A DNA stretch of 51,940 nucleotides from Verrucomicrobiota bacterium (GTDB taxonomy: Bacteria; Verrucomicrobiota; Verrucomicrobiia; Opitutales; Opitutaceae). The notes beneath the pieces are model-generated. The model was given only the letters and a program-made list of their open reading frames with translations. It made no database searches and was not told where the DNA came from. The stretch spans positions 1 through 51,940 of the forward strand of contig JAPLTN010000089.1 of NCBI GenBank assembly GCA_026398135.1, given 5' to 3'. The position numbers and the translations under genes were made by a program. Shown here piece by piece: positions 13,451 through 24,506 of the stretch (positions are counted from its first letter, which is position 1; every line of letters starts with the position of its first letter).

Positions 13451-16258
13451 ATGATCAGGAGCCCGCGCTCACGTCTCCTTGGCACTCTGGTAATTTTAAC
13501 CTTTGGACTCGGCCTCGCGCTGGGCGTGGCCACACGCCAAAAAAGCGGAATAGACATTACATCGGCACCCGCCCTGTCGCCATCTGCCCTATCAAAGCCC
13601 GGCCGGCCGGCCCCGGTGTCCGCCTGGCAAGAACGCGTGCCGGCCCTCGCCGTGGCCGAAGCGCGGCATCCGAACGTGCCAGACCCCGGTTTTTCCAAGC
13701 GCCTTCGGCACGCAAGCCGGGTGCGTGCGGTCTCCGTCGCACCCAACCTGAAATTAGAAAAAGGCGTGGCCGTCACCCTGCCGCTCTTTGAAGGACGAGT
13801 ATTGGAGGGCACGATCACCCTGCTTCGCGATCAATCCGGCGGACGTCGGCTGGCTGGCGGCACCTTGACGGGTGGCGGTCACTTCGTGCTCGCCCACGGA
13901 CCGGCAGGCTTGTCTGCCATGCTATACCCCGCAGGCGATGAAAACGTATATCAGCTCACCACCGACGACTACGGCGGCGGAGTTTTGGCCGCTATCCCGC
14001 GCGGTTACGTCCTGTGCGCCAGCCTCCCGACCTCCCCCCGATCGCGGACTTACCCAAACTCGGTTCGCACCGCCGCTGCCGGTTCTGCGTTGCAAGCCTT
14101 GCCGGTGGTCGTGCCCGTTCTCGAGAGCCGCCCGGACGCGGAGCCGGTTTACTTTCTGGATTTCGACGGAGCCACCATAGTCGATCCCACTTGGAGCGCA
14201 CAACCCATCGAGGCGGCCGAAAGCGGACTCAGCGCAGAGCAAATCACCCGCGTCTGGCGACGCGTAGCGGAGGATTTCCGCCCCTTCCGTATCAACGTTA
14301 CGACAGATCCGGCACGTTACGCCGCCGCCCGTCCCATGCAGCGTATGCGCTGTATCATCACGACTACGAGTGCTTGGTATGGCGATTACGGCGGCGTGGC
14401 GAAGCTCTTCTCCTGGCGCGAGGCGGGAGTCGAAACCCTTGCCGATGACATCCCCTGTTGGGCCTTTTCCGATCAAAATACCCTCCCCGAAGAAATCGCC
14501 CTGGCGGTCACCCATGAGGCGGGGCACACCCTGGGCCTTTCCCACGATGGGTCGAAAAACGCCTTTGGAGAAAAAACCGCCGAGTATTACGCGGGCCACG
14601 GAAGCGGCGATTCGACATGGGGGCCGATCATGGGTGCGCCCTATGGCCGGAAAATCATTCAGTGGAACGCAGGTGACTATCGGCACGGCTCAGACTTTGC
14701 CGACAACACCGAGGACGACGTCGCCGAGATCGCAAGTGTGGCCAACCACACCGGCTTTTCCGCCGACCGCAGCTCTTCCACACTGGCTGAAGCGGGCAGA
14801 CTGGCAATCGCGGCTGACGGCGTGACCGTGGATCATCGCGGCGTGATCACCAGCGGCGGCACCGAGTCATGGCTACTCCTGGCGACAGGAGCCGGTCCGC
14901 TCAGTTTGGCGCTCGCGGCGGATGACCCCGGCGACCCTGACACGAGTAACTTCGATGGTTCGCTTACCTTGGCGACGACATCCGGCGAGACGCTGGCCAG
15001 CGTCGACACCAGCGGCACACGGTTCCCACAGCTAAACACCACGGTAGCTGGAGGCGTGTATGTGTTACGCGTGCGTTCGGTCGGGGAAGGCAGTCCGACC
15101 GAGGGTGGTTACTCGGCTTACGGCAGCATTGGTCGTTTCCGGGTGACGGGAACGGTAAGCTCTTCGACCGGCATCGCTCCTTGGGTAGGCGGCGCAATCC
15201 GGGTTGAAGGTCGTGCGGGAGAACTCATCTCCTATTCCATCGAAGCTGCGGGTTCGAACCTCGCCTACTCGGCCGTAAACCTGCCGGAAGGCTTGGCGGT
15301 CACGGCCGATGGCCGCGTCACCGGCACGCCCACGCAAGGCGGCGTTTTCACCGCGACGGTATCGGCAACAAATGCGTCCGGCTCCAGTAACCGCGATGTG
15401 ATTTTCGCTATCGCAGCCGCTAATTATGCAGCCGCGCTGGATGCGCCGACGCTGACATTTACCAGCGGCGGTGAACGCCCATGGCTTACCGTCGCCGAGG
15501 CGGATGCGCCAAGCGGCGGATCGGCGGCCCGCAGCGGAGAAATCCTCGACGATTACCAGACTAGCTGGATTCAGACTTCGGTTACCGGCCCTGGACGCCT
15601 GAAATGGCGATGGAAAGTCTCTTCGGAACTCGACTACGACTTTTTCCATGCGCGAGTGGACGACACTTCCGTGGCTACGATATCAGGTGCAACCGCCTGG
15701 GCTGAACGAACCCTCAACCTCGCAGCAGGACCGCATACCGTACGCTGGAGTTTTGAAAAAGATCCCTACCTGGCGGTGGGCACCGATTCCGCTTGGTTGG
15801 ACGATGTTCGGTGGGCGCGCGGCTTCGAACTGTGGTCCGAAGCCTCCGCGCTTGCCGGCCCTGCCGCGGAGTCCGGCGCCGACAACGATGGCGATGGTCT
15901 GCCAAATCTAATCGAATACGGCTTTGATCGTAACCCAGCGCTCCCTGACGGCCTGGACGGTGTAGTGATTAGCACGCTCTCCACCACACCAGGTGAGGAG
16001 GCTTCACTAGAACTTGTTTTCGACCGACCTGCGGGACGCGAGGATCTGCTCTATACCGTGGAAGTATCGGGGGATTTAATCACCTGGACGCAAGGCCACG
16101 CCTACGGCGCGGGGATTGTGAACGGGGTCGGGCTGCCGACGCAGGAAGTGTCGCGCACCCCGACCGCGGGCGGGGGAGAACGTATCTGCGTGCGGGATGC
16201 CTACGGCCAGGGAGCATCCCGCCGGTTCATGCGCATACGCCTGCAACGCGTGGACTAG
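13451..16258 (+). CDS. Secreted zinc metallopeptidase with Ig-like and Verrucomicrobia-type C-terminal region
   Basis: The protein has 935 residues. The N-terminus MIRSPRSRLLGTLVILTFGLGLALG is a signal peptide or membrane anchor. The catalytic region has the metzincin zinc motif HEAGHTLGLSH (His355, Glu356, His359, His365), preceded by YFLDFDGATI and DFRPFRINVTTD, as in reprolysin-like peptidases. A prepeptidase-type beta domain follows (about 440-560), then a putative Ig domain (ISYSIEAAGSNL, GLAVTADGRVTGTP), a jelly-roll segment, and the tail DNDGDGLPNLIEYGFDRNP with YTVEVSGDLITW. Its codon use is less C-biased than its neighbours, and MCP-like tails lie on both sides, suggesting acquisition. 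Substrate unknown. Confidence 0.82.
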   Translation: MIRSPRSRLLGTLVILTFGLGLALGVATRQKSGIDITSAPALSPSALSKPGRPAPVSAWQERVPALAVAEARHPNVPDPGFSKRLRHASRVRAVSVAPNLKLEKGVAVTLPLFEGRVLEGTITLLRDQSGGRRLAGGTLTGGGHFVLAHGPAGLSAMLYPAGDENVYQLTTDDYGGGVLAAIPRGYVLCASLPTSPRSRTYPNSVRTAAAGSALQALPVVVPVLESRPDAEPVYFLDFDGATIVDPTWSAQPIEAAESGLSAEQITRVWRRVAEDFRPFRINVTTDPARYAAARPMQRMRCIITTTSAWYGDYGGVAKLFSWREAGVETLADDIPCWAFSDQNTLPEEIALAVTHEAGHTLGLSHDGSKNAFGEKTAEYYAGHGSGDSTWGPIMGAPYGRKIIQWNAGDYRHGSDFADNTEDDVAEIASVANHTGFSADRSSSTLAEAGRLAIAADGVTVDHRGVITSGGTESWLLLATGAGPLSLALAADDPGDPDTSNFDGSLTLATTSGETLASVDTSGTRFPQLNTTVAGGVYVLRVRSVGEGSPTEGGYSAYGSIGRFRVTGTVSSSTGIAPWVGGAIRVEGRAGELISYSIEAAGSNLAYSAVNLPEGLAVTADGRVTGTPTQGGVFTATVSATNASGSSNRDVIFAIAAANYAAALDAPTLTFTSGGERPWLTVAEADAPSGGSAARSGEILDDYQTSWIQTSVTGPGRLKWRWKVSSELDYDFFHARVDDTSVATISGATAWAERTLNLAAGPHTVRWSFEKDPYLAVGTDSAWLDDVRWARGFELWSEASALAGPAAESGADNDGDGLPNLIEYGFDRNPALPDGLDGVVISTLSTTPGEEASLELVFDRPAGREDLLYTVEVSGDLITWTQGHAYGAGIVNGVGLPTQEVSRTPTAGGGERICVRDAYGQGASRRFMRIRLQRVD

Positions 16259-16262
16259 GGTG

Positions 16263-16319
16263 CATTTCAAGCTTACCTCCACCCCACTCGCCCGCATCGT
16301 CGACCTCCGCCTGGCCTGA
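16263..16319 (+). pseudogene. Possible second chemoreceptor tail remnant
   Basis: This frame reads LTSTPLARIVDLRLA and stops. It matches the end of the relic at 13091-13267 (AVSTQLARLIGLRA) in the order ST-x-LAR-xx-x-LR-A-stop, and at DNA level TCCACC-CTCGCC-CTCCGC-GCCTGA are shared. At about 19 codons it could be chance in C-rich DNA, so this is tentative. Confidence 0.3.
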
Positions 16320-16363
16320 ACCGCCCTGACTCAGCCGGAGTCGGTATCTTCGGTTTTTACCTT

Positions 16364-16392
16364 TTGACACCTCTGGGAGCGGCACTTGCAGT
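16364..16392 (+). promoter_or_regulatory. Candidate sigma-70-type promoter for the mre operon
   Basis: A perfect TTGACA (16364-16369) is followed after 17 bp by TGCAGT (16387-16392), a weak -10 match of three in six. It lies 59 bp before the mreB ATG in the only non-coding gap ahead of the operon. The -35 box is convincing; the -10 is not. Confidence 0.4.
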
Positions 16393-16394
16393 AA

Positions 16395-17465
<1,071 letters not shown>

Positions 17466-17516
17466 CCGCCGACGCGCCCGCCCGCGCCGCGATCCGCTCC
17501 CCTCCTCCCGTAGCCC

Positions 17517-18371
17517 GTGCCCCGTCGCTTCGATCAGGCCCGCCCCTTCCTCACGCTCGGGATCGTGCTACTCGCCTGGCTGCTCCTGCCCGCCCTCTTC
17601 AAACGCTTCGCCCGCCTAAGCCTCTACGAACTCCAGGCCCCGGTCGAAGTCAGCGCCTCCTACGTGCGCGACCTGCAGGAATTCTGGTCCGAAAAAACCC
17701 GCTCCAAAAACGAGCTTATCGAGGCCGCCCGCGACCTCTCCCGCCTCAACTCCGCCTACGAACTTCGCCTCGCCGAGGATGACCGCCTGCGCGCCGAGAT
17801 CGACCGCCTCGAAGCCCTCCTCCGCCTCCCCTCCTACGGCGAATTCCGCGCCGAACCCGCCCGCGTGGTCCGGCGCGATTTCACCGCCTGGTGGCAACGC
17901 CTCGTCATTCGCAAGGGCGGCAACCACGGCCTCATCGTCGGCTCGCCGGTCATTTACTCCGGCGGCCTCGCCGGACGCATCTCCGAGGTCCACGCCACCA
18001 CCGCCGTCGTCGAACTCATCAGCAGCCCCGGCCTGCGCCTCGCCGCCGTGTTCGAGGGCGACGACCGCCCGGTCAGCTTCCAAGGCGGCGTCAATCCCCC
18101 GCTTCGCCCGGCCGAGGGCCTGCTCGAATTCGTCCCCCTCGATATCTTCGCCACCCCGTCCTCACCCCGCCGCCTGGTGACCTCCGGACTCGGCGGCGTT
18201 TACCCGCCCGGCCTGGCCGTGGCAGAGGTCTTCCAATTGGAACCCAGCACCGACGGCCTCTTTAAAAGCGGGCGCGCCCGGCTCGACCCCCGCCTCAGCC
18301 GCCTCAGCGAGGTGACGGTTCTCGTCCCGCTCGACGGCGACTTCGACCCGCCCGCCGCCCGCAAGCCATGA
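17517..18371 (+). CDS. mreC: Rod shape-determining protein MreC
   Basis: MreC has 284 residues here and begins at GTG 17517. One transmembrane helix (LTLGIVLLAWLLLPALF, about 12-28) is followed by a periplasmic coiled coil (LIEAARDLSRLNSAYELRL, continuing to about 105). The MreC beta domain follows, with RRDFTAWWQRLVIRKGGNHGL split around 120-140 and GLAGRISEV. MreC bridges MreB/MreD in the membrane to PBP2 in the periplasm. It starts 51 bp after mreB, and its stop overlaps the mreD start by 4 bp (ATGA), implying translational coupling. Confidence 0.94.
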   Translation: MPRRFDQARPFLTLGIVLLAWLLLPALFKRFARLSLYELQAPVEVSASYVRDLQEFWSEKTRSKNELIEAARDLSRLNSAYELRLAEDDRLRAEIDRLEALLRLPSYGEFRAEPARVVRRDFTAWWQRLVIRKGGNHGLIVGSPVIYSGGLAGRISEVHATTAVVELISSPGLRLAAVFEGDDRPVSFQGGVNPPLRPAEGLLEFVPLDIFATPSSPRRLVTSGLGGVYPPGLAVAEVFQLEPSTDGLFKSGRARLDPRLSRLSEVTVLVPLDGDFDPPAARKP

Positions 18372-18913
18372 GCGCTGCCGCACTCCGCCAAATCCTCGTC
18401 CTGCTCGCCTGCGCCGGGGGTCTCATCGCCCTGCTCGGCCAGGCCAACCACGAACTCTCCCCCTTCGCCCTCACCCTCGCCACTCCGGGCCTGCTGGTGG
18501 TTTACGCCGCCCTGCGCCTGCCTCTGACGCGCGGCCTCGCCGTCGCCGGCCTCACCGGACTTCTCCTCGACGCCGCCGCCCCCGTGCCCTTCGGCAGCCA
18601 CGCCCTCCTGCTCGGTCTCGGCTTCTGCGCCCTCCACGGCGTGCGCGCCCGCCTGCCCCGCGAGGAGACAATGGTCGGCGTCGTCGCCGCGCTCTTTATC
18701 AACCTCGCCCTCTTCGTCGTGCTCGCCTTCGTCCGCCTGGGCGATCTGCCCGACCCCGGCTCCGCCGCCCTTCGCCTGCTGACCGATTTGCTCGTCTCGC
18801 AACTCGCCACCGCCCTGCTCGGCCCCTGGTTTCTGGCCCTGCAAAGCCGCGCCCTCGAACTGGCTGGCGTCGCGCCTTCCGCCGTTCCCGCCTGGTCGCG
18901 CCGCTTCGGTTAA
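18368..18913 (+). CDS. mreD: Rod shape-determining protein MreD
   Basis: The protein has 181 residues and about five hydrophobic helices, for example LVLLACAGGLIALLG, PGLLVVYAALRLPL, GLLLDAAAPVPFG and MVGVVAALFINLALFVVLAF. The length, the GLLLDAAAP-FG signature near residue 60 and the position between mreC and mrdA identify MreD despite low conservation in this family. It is an inner-membrane part of the elongasome. Its ATG overlaps the mreC stop, and mrdA starts 23 bp later. Confidence 0.88.
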   Translation: MSAAALRQILVLLACAGGLIALLGQANHELSPFALTLATPGLLVVYAALRLPLTRGLAVAGLTGLLLDAAAPVPFGSHALLLGLGFCALHGVRARLPREETMVGVVAALFINLALFVVLAFVRLGDLPDPGSAALRLLTDLLVSQLATALLGPWFLALQSRALELAGVAPSAVPAWSRRFG

Positions 18914-18936
18914 CTCCACCCGCCGCGCTCCCCGCC

Positions 18937-20937
<2,001 letters not shown>

Positions 20938-21084
20938 GTTACTTTGTGTTGGAGGCAAAAGCCGAGAGAGTGAAATCGCGAGAAAGGACGGCCAAAATTC
21001 GAAACGCGCGAAAATCCGGGCGGCATCAAAATCGCCCTTGATTCGTAAGATCGAGGACGACAGGTTCCGCCCTCCCCGATAGCC

Positions 21085-21161
21085 GGACGCCTAGCTCAGT
21101 TGGTTAGAGCACATCCTTCACACGGATGGGGTCACAGGTTCGAGTCCTGTGGCGTCCACCA
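21085..21161 (+). tRNA. tRNA-Val (anticodon CAC)
   Basis: The acceptor arm GGACGCC pairs with GGCGTCC. The D arm GCTC...GAGC, anticodon stem CATCC/GGATG with loop TTCACAC, and T arm ACAGG-TTCGAGT-CCTGT all fold. The anticodon CAC reads valine GTG. The CCA end is encoded (21159-21161). A strong terminator follows immediately. The lower-GC ATPase/Toprim cassette begins 410 bp downstream, so this tRNA may be an integration site; I found no duplicated 3' end. Confidence 0.95.
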
Positions 21162-21165
21162 TTTT

Positions 21166-21200
21166 AAAAAACCTAAGTCAACGAGAGACTTAGGTTTTTT
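21166..21200 (+). terminator. Rho-independent terminator after tRNA-Val
   Basis: A perfect 14-bp stem (21166-21179 with 21187-21200) encloses the 7-base loop AACGAGA. The right arm ends in six T. It starts four bases after the encoded CCA end. Confidence 0.88.
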
Positions 21201-21571
21201 GCTTTTCTGGGTTTCCACCAAACTGACAACGCTAACTGACAACGCGCACGTTGAAATCCGATAATGTCGCCAAATCCTTAAATAGCATAAAACCAAACAT
21301 TCAAATGTCGCAGAGGTGCTAAAATGCCCGTGTGGCATCAAAACATAATTCACCCAACGCCACCGTAATCGATCCGGCTGAAGCCGCTACAGCATCGATT
21401 GCGTTCAATCGGCTATCGACGGACAGCCTAGGTTGTGTGTCCCTTCCATTTTATGTGTCTCATGCACCAATTCAGCTCGTCCAACTCGGTGCCGAGTCAG
21501 GCACACCATGACGAACCGTATTCCGCCCTGAACCGCTGCGTTGGATAATTCCCCCATAATCAACTCCGCCC
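21201..21571. other. AT-richer gap ahead of the ATPase/Toprim cassette
   Basis: This gap of about 370 bp has visibly lower GC than the rest of the window and no supported gene on either strand. A direct repeat AACTGACAACGC lies near 21221-21245. I see no integrase fragment and no copy of the tRNA 3' end. It probably contains the promoter of the cassette and marks the edge of imported DNA. Confidence 0.5.
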
Positions 21572-22852
21572 ATGTCACTAATTGAAGGCATTAAAATCCG
21601 CAATTACCGCGCTTTGCGCGAGGTCAGTCTCGGTCACTTCTGGAATGATAAATCTGGCAAGCCGCTTAGCTCCATGACTGTGGTCATCGGTAAAAACGGC
21701 GTCGGTAAATCCAGTTTATTCGATGCTTTCGGTTTCCTCGCCGACTGCTTGCGCACCGGTGTGGAGGAAGCTTGCGATTCGCGCGGACGGGGTGGCTTTC
21801 ACCGCATCCGCTCGCGTGGGCAGTCGGGCCCCATCGAGTTTGAAGTTTATTACCGTGGTGAAGGCTTCGCTTCACCTATCACTTACGAGCTGTCCATAGA
21901 CCTTGACCGTCAGGGCAGGCCCTACATCGCCCGAGAACGGCTACGCCAACGCAGGCGCGGCCAAACCACCGGACGGCCGCTATCTTTTCTCTGGCTGCAA
22001 AACGGCAAAGGTCTCGTCTGGAAAGGGGCCACCGCAACTGCCAGTAAATCAATCGACACCGACGCAGCCGAGTTTGACTTCGAGTCCCTCATTCAGGGAG
22101 CTGTAGAAAGCGCCGACACCGAATCTGTGGAACTGGAGGACAAACGCCGCCTCGGTATCGCCACCCTCGGCGCACTAAAGCAGCACCCGCGCATCGCCGC
22201 TTTTCGCCGCTTCATCGAGGGTTGGTATCTGAGTTACTTCACCCCGGACGCAGCCCGCAGCTTACCCTTGGCTGGCCCGCAAAAACAACTCAACGCCAAG
22301 GGAGACAATCTCGGGAATGTCGTGCAATTCATGGAGCGCGAGCACCGAGCGAAATTCCAACGCATTCTCGACCGCATCGCCACCAAGATACCTGGCATAA
22401 CCAAGATCGATACCCACAAGAGTGACGACGGTCGCCTGCTTCTACGCTTTAACAATCAGGGTTTCACCGACCCCTTCTATGCGCAGGAGATGTCAGATGG
22501 CACCCTCAAGATATTCGCTTACCTGCTCCTTTTGGAGGACCCCACCCCGCCTCCCTTCATCGGCATAGAAGAACCGGAGAACGGACTCTATCACAAGTTA
22601 CTCGAATCTCTCGCCGTGGAATTTCGCACCTTTGCCAAGGCCCGAAGAAATAACTCCCAAGTGTTCGTAACTACCCACCAACCTTACTTTGTAAACGCCC
22701 TGCTTCCTGAGGAAGTTTGGATTTTGGAAAAAGGGAATGATGGATTTTCCACTATTCGCCGAGCTAGTGAACACCCGCTGGTAAACGCCATGGTCGAACA
22801 AGGTCTTCCTCTAGGTGGCCTATGGTATAGCGATTACCTCGAATCGAAGTAA
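21572..22852 (+). CDS. OLD-like AAA/ABC-type ATPase (AAA_15/AAA_21 group), putative defence protein
   Basis: The product is a 426-residue SMC/RecF-like ATPase. The N-terminus IEGIKIRNYRALREVSL is the usual strand-helix opening of OLD/RecF ATPases. Walker A is GKNGVGKSS (about 40-48). An ABC-signature-like EMSDGTLKIFAYLLLL precedes Walker B FIGIEEPENGL (about 330-340), and a switch histidine follows in FVTTHQPYFV. No Toprim nuclease domain is fused at its C-terminus; that activity seems to be supplied by the next gene, 3 bp downstream. Split ATPase plus Toprim pairs are known in anti-phage systems such as PARIS, and fused versions in Gabija/OLD. Composition and tRNA-proximal position suggest horizontal transfer. 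Confidence 0.85.
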   Translation: MSLIEGIKIRNYRALREVSLGHFWNDKSGKPLSSMTVVIGKNGVGKSSLFDAFGFLADCLRTGVEEACDSRGRGGFHRIRSRGQSGPIEFEVYYRGEGFASPITYELSIDLDRQGRPYIARERLRQRRRGQTTGRPLSFLWLQNGKGLVWKGATATASKSIDTDAAEFDFESLIQGAVESADTESVELEDKRRLGIATLGALKQHPRIAAFRRFIEGWYLSYFTPDAARSLPLAGPQKQLNAKGDNLGNVVQFMEREHRAKFQRILDRIATKIPGITKIDTHKSDDGRLLLRFNNQGFTDPFYAQEMSDGTLKIFAYLLLLEDPTPPPFIGIEEPENGLYHKLLESLAVEFRTFAKARRNNSQVFVTTHQPYFVNALLPEEVWILEKGNDGFSTIRRASEHPLVNAMVEQGLPLGGLWYSDYLESK

Positions 22853-22855
22853 GCT

Positions 22856-23515
22856 ATGCACTTTGCGATACTCGTCGAAGACGCCTCGGGCAAGGTGATG
22901 CTTGAAACCCTGGTGCCGAAAATCCTCGGCCCAGACACCCCGCACAGCTTTGAAATCAAAGCCTACAAAGGCATAGGCCACATCCCAAAAAACCTCGCCT
23001 ACAAATCAGATCCTGCGAAACGCTTGCTCCTCGCCGAACTGCCGCGAGTCATAGCGGGCTACGGACGCTGGTTTTCCGAACTCCCGGCGGATTGTCCGGG
23101 CGCGGTCATAGTGGTCTGCGACCTCGACGACAGGAACCGGAAAAAATTCACCGAGGAACTGCGTGCGTTGCTGAAACCCATGCACCCCGCGCCCAACACT
23201 ACCTTCTGTCTGGCCATCGAGGAAGGCGAAGCCTGGTTGCTCGGAGATCTGACGGCGGTATTTACGGCCTACCCCAAGGCAAAACGACAGGTTTTTGCGG
23301 ATTATGAGAACGACGCAATTTGCGGCACGTGGGAGCTCTTGGCCGATGCAGTTTATCCCGGCGGCAATAAAAAGCTTAACCCTCAAGGCTACCGAGTAAT
23401 CGGCGCAGAAAAGGCGCGTTGGGCGCGTGAAATCAGTCCGCACATCAATGTAGAGCGCAACCAGTCACCGAGCTTTGGCGAGTTCGTAATGGCCTTAAAA
23501 ACAACGGCCGAATAA
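22856..23515 (+). CDS. DUF4276 family Toprim-like protein paired with the ATPase
   Basis: The protein has 219 residues. It opens FAILVEDASGKVMLE, with a Toprim-style acidic residue Glu8, followed by VIVVCDLDDRN, an acidic DxDD cluster at the expected second metal site. AIEEGEAWLLGD and the C-terminal EISPHINVERNQSPSFGEF are hallmarks I associate with DUF4276. The fold would be a metal-dependent nuclease or RNA-cleaving effector, but catalysis is inferred. The ATG lies 3 bp after the ATPase stop, a tight two-gene operon. Working model: the ATPase senses a trigger and controls this effector. Confidence 0.8.
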   Translation: MHFAILVEDASGKVMLETLVPKILGPDTPHSFEIKAYKGIGHIPKNLAYKSDPAKRLLLAELPRVIAGYGRWFSELPADCPGAVIVVCDLDDRNRKKFTEELRALLKPMHPAPNTTFCLAIEEGEAWLLGDLTAVFTAYPKAKRQVFADYENDAICGTWELLADAVYPGGNKKLNPQGYRVIGAEKARWAREISPHINVERNQSPSFGEFVMALKTTAE

Positions 23516-23527
23516 ATCCCTCCCCCA

Positions 23528-23680
23528 AATCTGTTCGAATCTCACATCAGCCGGATCCCGGCGGTTCAGCTATTCCAGCAATTGGGCTTTGTGTATCTCT
23601 CGCCCGAGGAAGCGTTGCACCATGCTTACGTTGGGCTACCCCCGATAAAACAGACACGAGATGAGCGTGTTATTGGTTAA
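23528..23680 (+). pseudogene. hsdR: Type I restriction endonuclease HsdR N-terminal remnant
   Basis: Right after the DUF4276 stop, and in the same frame, the sequence reads NLFESHISRIPAVQLFQQL then GFVYLSPEEALHHAYVG before a TAA at 23678. This resembles the N-terminus of HsdR subunits (ESHISxIPAxxLLxxLGYxYLxPEEA). It has no ATG and none of the nuclease or helicase domains. I read it as a relic of a type I restriction system that once occupied this island. The match is from memory of the family and short, so moderately sure. Confidence 0.55.
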
Positions 23681-23741
23681 TTAGTTTAGGTTGGATTCGC
23701 AGTCGAGAGGGCTTTTGAGAGCCGAGGGAAGCGCAGGTCGC

Positions 23742-24506
23742 TTAGCGCCCGAAGGTAAACGAAGCCGCCGTGGTTTGAAACTCGGACCCGGCCACGCCCA
23801 GGCTGGCGCTCGGCGACGCCCCATAACGCGCCACCGTAGTCGCATCGACGCTCCAAGCCGGCCGGTTTTCGCCCCGCGCCCATGCGGCGGCACGTTCGGC
23901 TTCCTGAACTGTCGCCTCATCCAAAACGTAACTCCAGCGCGACACCGCCCCGACTTCGTGGCTCTCATTGGCGATGCCCACCGCCGCCAAGGTCAGACGC
24001 GGGGCCAGCCCTCGCTCGGGCACGAGTGAACTCATGCCCGACGGGCGGGCGGCGGGAAACTCCGCCACCTTGGCCAAAATCACCGGCTCCGGCTCAGCCT
24101 GCGCCACGGAGGCCAGCGTGGTCTCCGGCGCATCCGCCGTGACACTCATCACCGGGGGACTGACGCGCACCATCAGCACCGTAAACAACGCGGCCGCCCC
24201 GGCCAGACCACCTCCCGCCGCCCAGTTCCAGTTCCAAGCCCAGCCGCGTGAACGCTCGGGCGCGTTCACCTTGCGATCCGCCTCGCGCAGCGCGCGGAGC
24301 ATGCGCTGCGAGGCCGGAGCCCCTGCAACGGAACGCCGGAACAGTTCTTCGCAGCCTCCCTGCATGGCCCGGTACATCGCCAGCTCGCGCCGACGCGCGG
24401 GTTCGGCCTGCAAGAGCATCTCCAACTCCAAGGCCTCGCCCGGGTTCAGCCGGTGGTCGAGGTAGAGGTTAACCAGTTCCTTAAACCTGGGGTCCGTGTT
24501 TCTCAT
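23742..24506 (-). CDS. Putative anti-sigma factor (single-pass membrane protein)
   Basis: The protein has 254 residues. A cytoplasmic helical part (DPRFKELVNLYLDHRLNPGEALEL then MLLQAEPARRREL) is followed by a single membrane helix (about 92-112, AGGGLAGAAALFTVLMVRV). An Ala-rich periplasmic region with no recognised domain comes next. The zinc HxxxCxxC motif of ZAS anti-sigma factors is absent, but size and topology fit. Its start overlaps the sigma factor stop by 4 bp (ATGA), so the pair is translationally coupled. The function rests mainly on that pairing. Confidence 0.72.
   Translation of the reverse strand: MRNTDPRFKELVNLYLDHRLNPGEALELEMLLQAEPARRRELAMYRAMQGGCEELFRRSVAGAPASQRMLRALREADRKVNAPERSRGWAWNWNWAAGGGLAGAAALFTVLMVRVSPPVMSVTADAPETTLASVAQAEPEPVILAKVAEFPAARPSGMSSLVPERGLAPRLTLAAVGIANESHEVGAVSRWSYVLDEATVQEAERAAAWARGENRPAWSVDATTVARYGASPSASLGVAGSEFQTTAASFTFGR

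Noticed and set aside
21132-21353. Reverse frame of 73 codons covering the 3' end of tRNA-Val
   Set aside because: It runs through the tRNA and its terminator; no protein similarity is recognised.
21085-23700. Attachment-site repeats of an integrated element at tRNA-Val
   Set aside because: I looked for a second copy of the tRNA 3' end downstream of the cassette and did not find one, and no integrase is present; only position and composition suggest an island.
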